From Nymphaea colorata (Eukaryota; Streptophyta; Magnoliopsida; Nymphaeales; Nymphaeaceae): 32,500 nucleotides of DNA. The stretch covers positions 29,821,106-29,853,605 of the forward strand of contig NC_045140.1 of assembly GCF_008831285.2 (NCBI RefSeq). The letters run 5' to 3'. The position numbers and the translations under genes are program-made. Of the stretch, positions 29,101-32,500 are shown one piece after another. Under the pieces are notes generated by a model, which did not search any database, was not told the origin of the DNA, and was given only the letters and a program-made list of their open reading frames with translations. The stretch's first letter is position 1. Each line of letters starts with the position of its first letter.

Positions 29101-30384
29101 CTGCTTGTTCTTGATTAACTCTTCTCTTTCTTCCCGAGTTAGTACAGGAGGCGCTCGACCCTTGAAAGCGGGTTTAGGTTCTTCTTTACGCGGAGGGGCT
29201 GGAAGGAGTTTTTGCGGTTGAGGGATCTCCCTCACACGGACTGTTCCGGGGTTTCTCCATTGTCGGTACAAGGCTTGTTTCTTTCTTTGCCTATCCTCGA
29301 TGGAACGTGCTTTGGCAAAGCACTTCCGCAACTCCGTGTTGGGCTCAGCCCGTATGTCTATCTGAATTTCCTCCTTCAATCCTCCAACAAATGCGGCAAT
29401 GAGGGACTTGGGCGTCCAATCAACCATGCTTGCTAAATTCTCAAACTTGGCTTGGTATTCTTGAACTGATGCGGTTTGTCTTAGATTACGCAACTCGATG
29501 TCGTAATCTACATAGGAAGACTCACCAAATCTGAGCATGAGAGCTTCTTTGAACTCTCCCCACGTATTGACTGGCTCCTTGAGCTTGAGCCAACGATACC
29601 ATCTCCTAGCTTCGCCATCGAAGTGTAGAATGGACGTTTGAAGCCATTCCTCATCAGGAATCATCTGACATGTGAAGTACTCCTCCACTTGAAAAATCCA
29701 ATCTAAGGGTTCCTTGCCATTGAATCTAGGGAAGTCAATGCGAACCATAGGAATCCTTGGTTGGTTTCTTGGCGCTGCCTGACGCTCTCTATACGGCTCC
29801 CAAGAAGGTGGTTCACGGTCTCCTCTATCACCCCATCTACGATCTGAATTAATATTCTCCCACTGTGTGCCTCCAAATCTGGACCTATACTGGCTGGATT
29901 GGGGTCCATAAGGCTCTCGGTTCTCCCAATCAGGCGAGGAGTTATGATGCCCACCGTGATAGTTGTTGAGGTTGGTGGGCTGTGCTTGGAAACCTCCATT
30001 ATTGCTGTTATTCCCCCCGGGTGGTGGTCTACTAGGGCCGGCTTGCGAATGGAAGGGATTAGGACCGACGTTGGGCGGTCCATTGAGTATGCCCTTGCCC
30101 TTATCAACGTGGGGCTGTGGGGGATCCGGGTTGTTTCTCCTAAGGGCCTCTTGATTGGCCGTCATGACTCTCATCATCTCCTTGATCTCATCTAACTCGT
30201 TGAGCTTAGAAAGTTGTTTCTTGTAGTCGCTCATCTCGTGGCGGATTTTCAAAACCTCATTTTCGATGTGAACCATTCTTTCCACCGCGTATACCTCCAT
30301 CTCAGTAGATGGCTGTTCCTCATTGGCTGAGGTCTCCGCCTCAACATCTGGTGCCTCGGGCACGACTTGCTTCTTCTTAACCAT
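26110..30384 (-). CDS. TE-C gag-pol polyprotein (gag, protease, RT, RNase H, integrase core)
   Basis: I chose ATG 30384 (begins MVKKKQ); the open frame starts six codons earlier at a TTG. Residue numbers below count from that TTG (the ATG is residue 7). Coiled-coil-like region about 40-85; Gly/Asn/Pro-rich linker 100-215; gag capsid-like domain about 216-380; zinc knuckle C435, C438, H446, C448; acidic linker 458-490; aspartic protease LLDSGA with D523; RT about 740-870 with FFDD 859-862; RNase H (D1007, D1069, D1112); integrase zinc finger H1192, H1199, C1229, C1232; catalytic D1262, D1322, E1358. The single frame means gag and pol are made as one polyprotein. The frame stops at a TGA (26112-26110) after the integrase core because of a probable one-base loss; the remainder is at 25289-26113. 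This is the best candidate here for a source of enzymes. Confidence 0.95.
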   Translation of the reverse strand: MVKKKQVVPEAPDVEAETSANEEQPSTEMEVYAVERMVHIENEVLKIRHEMSDYKKQLSKLNELDEIKEMMRVMTANQEALRRNNPDPPQPHVDKGKGILNGPPNVGPNPFHSQAGPSRPPPGGNNSNNGGFQAQPTNLNNYHGGHHNSSPDWENREPYGPQSSQYRSRFGGTQWENINSDRRWGDRGDREPPSWEPYRERQAAPRNQPRIPMVRIDFPRFNGKEPLDWIFQVEEYFTCQMIPDEEWLQTSILHFDGEARRWYRWLKLKEPVNTWGEFKEALMLRFGESSYVDYDIELRNLRQTASVQEYQAKFENLASMVDWTPKSLIAAFVGGLKEEIQIDIRAEPNTELRKCFAKARSIEDRQRKKQALYRQWRNPGTVRVREIPQPQKLLPAPPRKEEPKPAFKGRAPPVLTREEREELIKNKQCFWCKEKWDPTHKCKHIRVYTVLDDDADDEEDQSPMIEEIEELEAREEPQEQERPPLEGACHTMTDPNRPDAMRVIGQIGKRNVLVLLDSGATHNFVGDHLAQELNCTIEEHPTLKVLVANGECLPCTRKYANVELVLQKIPYTVDLLVVPLPSVDIILGVKWLKTLGRIWWDFSTMEMCLPKEGGGEEVVLRAVDPSLAPKAALKAIAVQRPAAWLVSVAEEVVAQEGSEEKVPEQIQKVLEEFKDIFEEPKGLPPPRSYDHRIVLTNGTEPVNVRPYRYGYAQKSEIERLVKEMRESNIIRPSSSPFSSPVLLVKKKDNTWRFCVDYRALNEATVKDRHPIPVIDELLDELSGARIFSKLDLRSGYHQIRMYEEDITKTAFRTHDGHYEFLVMPFGLTNAPATFQRCMNDVFRQFLRDFVLVFFDDILVYSQSIEQHVEHLRTVLRILRENTLFAKMSKCSFGQTSIGYLGHIVSHEGVRADPEKLQAMEQWPLPKDPRGMRGFLGLTGYYRRFIKGYGLIASPLTHMLKKGEFTWTEKAREAFVKLKAAMMSAPVLALPDFSKDFIIETDASDVGVGAVLSQEGHPIAFMSKALTERAKPFSTYEKELLAIVLAVDKWRPYLIGRRFVVRTDHSSLRYMVKQRVSTPIQQRWLAKLLGYDFTIEYKKGTENSAADSLSRMPEHLKTLSVIETDLWDRLTQEQDQDLTLRLLKQSIRQNPESIPHYSLRGEILCKKRRALVPKNSPLKVELLKHFHDSSIAGHEGVAKTMGRIKAQFWWEGMKADVRDYVKACPTCQREKYEAIKPPGHLNPLPIPDKPWEDVSMDFIDAMPRAEGKEAVLVVVDRLTKYSHFVALPRNYHGPMVANVYQDHVGKLHGMPKTIVCDRDSIFLSAFWREYMRMAGTVINFSTAHHPQTDGQSEVVNRTLETYLRCYAGERPNTWVKYLSWAEWSYNTSLHSGTGMTPYEALYGCPPSYVPRYEVDTAREDEVDVA

Positions 30385-30550
30385 TGCGATGGTTAAGTCC
30401 AAAAAAAAAATCAGAAATCCAAACGTCTAAAAGAATCACACGACTAGTTGAAAACCACTGACTCTGACACTGACAAGAATTCCAGCTGTATTCTGCCCTG
30501 TATAAAATCCGAAATGCCGATACTGTACTTGCTTGCTGCTGCTCCAAGGA
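30385..30550 (-). other. TE-C untranslated leader between primer-binding site and gag
   Basis: Only 166 bp. A run of ten T on the minus strand (30401-30410) lies about 17 bases before the gag ATG. Nothing else is recognised. Confidence 0.6.
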
Positions 30551-30563
30551 GGCTCTGATACCA
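30551..30563 (-). other. TE-C primer-binding site (initiator tRNA-Met)
   Basis: The minus strand reads TGGTATCAGAGCC, three bases from the LTR end. Confidence 0.95.
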
Positions 30564-30566
30564 AAT

Positions 30567-32500
30567 TGGTAGGGTCTTGTCCGTGGCCGACCTAAGTCTG
30601 AAACCAACGGCCGTGCCTACCCCCACGATCACCTTGGACCAACCAGAAGACTTCCTAGACAAATTAAAACAAAGACACTACCCAGTCGGACAGGACCCCG
30701 GCTTAGAAAATCCCGGATAGGTAGCGGAATACAAGAGAGGCTATACCCAAATCCAAGCAAAACCTACTACACAAATCTAAGAGATGCGAGGCTAATACAA
30801 GCGGAAGCGATACATTTGTTAAAAATCACTCAAACTCACTCAAGCAAACCATGCAAACCACGCCTAAACGCACAAACCACACCCACCCGTAGGAGGCTAG
30901 TGCTGGCACGAGGTCGTGTCCTTGGCGCAGTGCCGCGGAGGTCCCTCTATGCACAACTACGACCTCACGGTCGGGCTGAAAGCAAAATGCAGAAATAAAT
31001 GCTACCTCCCGCGTGTCTAAAGAGAGGAGTAGAGTGTACCGGCCAAGGCTAGCTTGGCTAAGCAGTCAAAAGCCTCGAGGTGAGATTCCACACTCGAGGA
31101 CTACCAGCAACACGAAAGAAGAGGGCTGGTGCAGAGCTGAACTCCAAAAGAAGAGGCCGTGAGTGAAGTCAAGCCGTTCCAAGAGACGCGTGAAGTAGGA
31201 TCACCCCGCCGGAATCGCCTAGGAGCACTTCAACGCCTTGCTGGATGTCTGGGGGACCTTCTGGAATCCACGCCGGAGAGTCGCCGGAAAAAGAGCAGAG
31301 GTGGCCGGAGGTGGCCGGAGGTCGCCGGAATATGCTGGATCAAGGCCCGCCGGTTCCAAAGACTTCAAGGATGCGGCTAGCAATGCCGCGGTCTTCCTTG
31401 GCGCTAAGGTTGAAACCAACTAGGCGCGGGACTTGGACTGAGTGGGTTCGGACCAGGTGGGACCAGGTGGGCCCGGGCTAGGTTTGGCCAGCGAGCTAGG
31501 TCATAGGTAGAGTAGGCTAGGTAGGTCCTATGGTCAAAATCTTCGGTTGACCGGGTGTGGGGAAGGGACTCAAATGAGGGTTCCTACAAAGTAGCTAGGG
31601 TGGGTTTGAGTGGCTCGGTTTAGGGTAGATGAGAAAATGGAAATGGAAAGGCAAGTGGTAACTTGGTAAGTTCGGGTGAGCTCGGGGTAATTGGGTAGGG
31701 TAGAGTTGGCTAAGAATATGGAGAATATTCCATGATAGGATTGTCCTCCAAGATTCTAGGCTAGGTGGCGTTCTAGAAGGGCTATCTCCCTAATACGTAG
31801 GAGAGAGGCTAGGGATCTTGGTGAGGTGTATAGGTGAGGTGGTGATTTGGCTGATGAGGTGTGTGGCTGGGCAATATCCTAGCTAAAATGGAGGAGGAGG
31901 TGGCAGTCAACAAGGTGATCAGCCACCTACGAAGTAGGAGAAGATCTCTCAAAAGAGAACTCGCCCCTTCCAAATGTGATCCACTAGCTACAAGCTAGGG
32001 ATGTGGAGGATTTCACTCCAAGGTTCTCTCCCAAGTGCTCCCGATCATGCCACGTGTACAGATATGTGGTGGAGATGGCGAAGGGCCCAAGTCAAGCAAT
32101 CACTTACCGATTTGGGTGAGACAAATGCGAAATCCCCAAATGTGACGACGCAAGAGTGCTTTCCCCAAATGTGGCCGGATTTTCCCCAATTGAGGCCGGA
32201 ATCTCCCAAATGCACACACGAATAACTCGAACACTTGCAGCCCGGGATGGAGTGATGCCGGAATCAATGCAGCAGTGGCCGGAATTAGACAATTCCGGCC
32301 AATTTCCAGAACTGGCCGCGCCTAGTCCTCTTGCCGATTCTCTCTTTCTTTTACTTTAATTTTTCATTTGGGCGTCTTTCTTTTTCTTTTCTTTTCTTTC
32401 TGATTTTTCTCGCCCTTCTTTTCTGTTGTTTTCTTTCTGATTTCGACCAGCAAGAGGGAGGACAAGGCAGTGGCTAAATCTGAACTTTCTTGGCTCAAAG
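30567..32500 (-). repeat. TE-C 5' LTR (partial, U5 side)
   Basis: First 1934 bp of the LTR, equivalent to 22410-24353. It holds the U5 hairpin pair (31042-31099), one fewer 10-bp unit at about 31448-31467, and the pyrimidine tract 32338-32444. The promoter end lies beyond the window. Confidence 0.95.
31042..31099 (-). ncRNA. Paired U5 leader hairpins of TE-C (5' LTR copy)
   Basis: Unchanged second copy of 22885-22942. Confidence 0.55.

Larger units (their letters stand above)
22410..32500 (-). mobile_element. TE-C: Ty3/gypsy chromovirus LTR retrotransposon, truncated by window edge
   Basis: Positions 22410-24353 match 30567-32500 (offset 8157, then 8147 after a 10-bp indel), which defines the LTRs. 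Internal region 25584-30566 (4983 bp) has gag-pol on the minus strand, a tRNA-Met primer-binding site and a polypurine tract. The complete LTR is 3174 bp, so the element should be about 11.3 kb, ending about 1.2 kb past the window. Differences seen between the LTRs: 22544/30701, 23054/31211, one near 23384, one near 23696, and one 10-bp tandem unit. It is the least damaged coding element here. Confidence 0.95.

Noticed and set aside
1-32500. CRISPR array, bacterial operon, phage or rRNA genes
   Set aside because: No spaced identical repeats, no bacterial gene order and no rRNA-like sequence seen; all evidence is for plant LTR elements.

Overview
This window is almost entirely plant transposable-element DNA. 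No ordinary host gene is recognisable. It holds three long-terminal-repeat (LTR) retrotransposons of the Ty3/gypsy chromovirus type, all on the minus strand, inserted side by side. The evidence for a land plant nuclear genome is: primer-binding sites matching plant initiator tRNA-Met, gag-PR-RT-RNaseH-IN gene order, a chromodomain at the end of pol, 5-bp target duplications and very long LTRs. I cannot name the species.

Layout. TE-A (1..11185, cut by the left window edge): partial 3' LTR 1..1824, internal region 1825..7323, complete 5' LTR 7324..11185 (3862 bp). Its gag-pol is broken into several frames. A spacer of 87 bp follows. TE-B (11278..22225, complete, 10948 bp): two 3956-bp LTRs (11278..15233 and 18270..22225) flanked by the 5-bp duplication gtgcc. 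Its 3-kb internal region lacks gag and pol and carries one intact 881-codon ORF with an FHA-like N-terminus. A spacer of 179 bp follows. TE-C (22410..window end): 3' LTR 22410..25583 (3174 bp), gag-pol with one frameshift, and the first 1934 bp of the 5' LTR (30567..32500).

Shared design. In all three elements the last ORF runs through the polypurine tract into the LTR and ends 217-295 bp inside it, with a related Gly/Ala-rich tail. A TATA box lies about 500-640 bp into each LTR, so the predicted RNA leader is about 2.6-4 kb long. Near the U5 end, all three LTRs keep similar short blocks and two hairpins with conserved spacing and compensating base changes, although most of the rest of the LTR is diverged. 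TE-B could therefore be a non-autonomous element copied by enzymes from relatives such as TE-A or TE-C.

Age. The LTR pairs are nearly identical by eye (2 differences in 1824 bp, 3 in 3956 bp, and 4 plus a 10-bp indel in about 1.9 kb), so all three insertions look recent. The strongest candidates for something undescribed are the FHA-carrying TE-B, the LTR-encoded ORF tails and the paired U5 hairpins.
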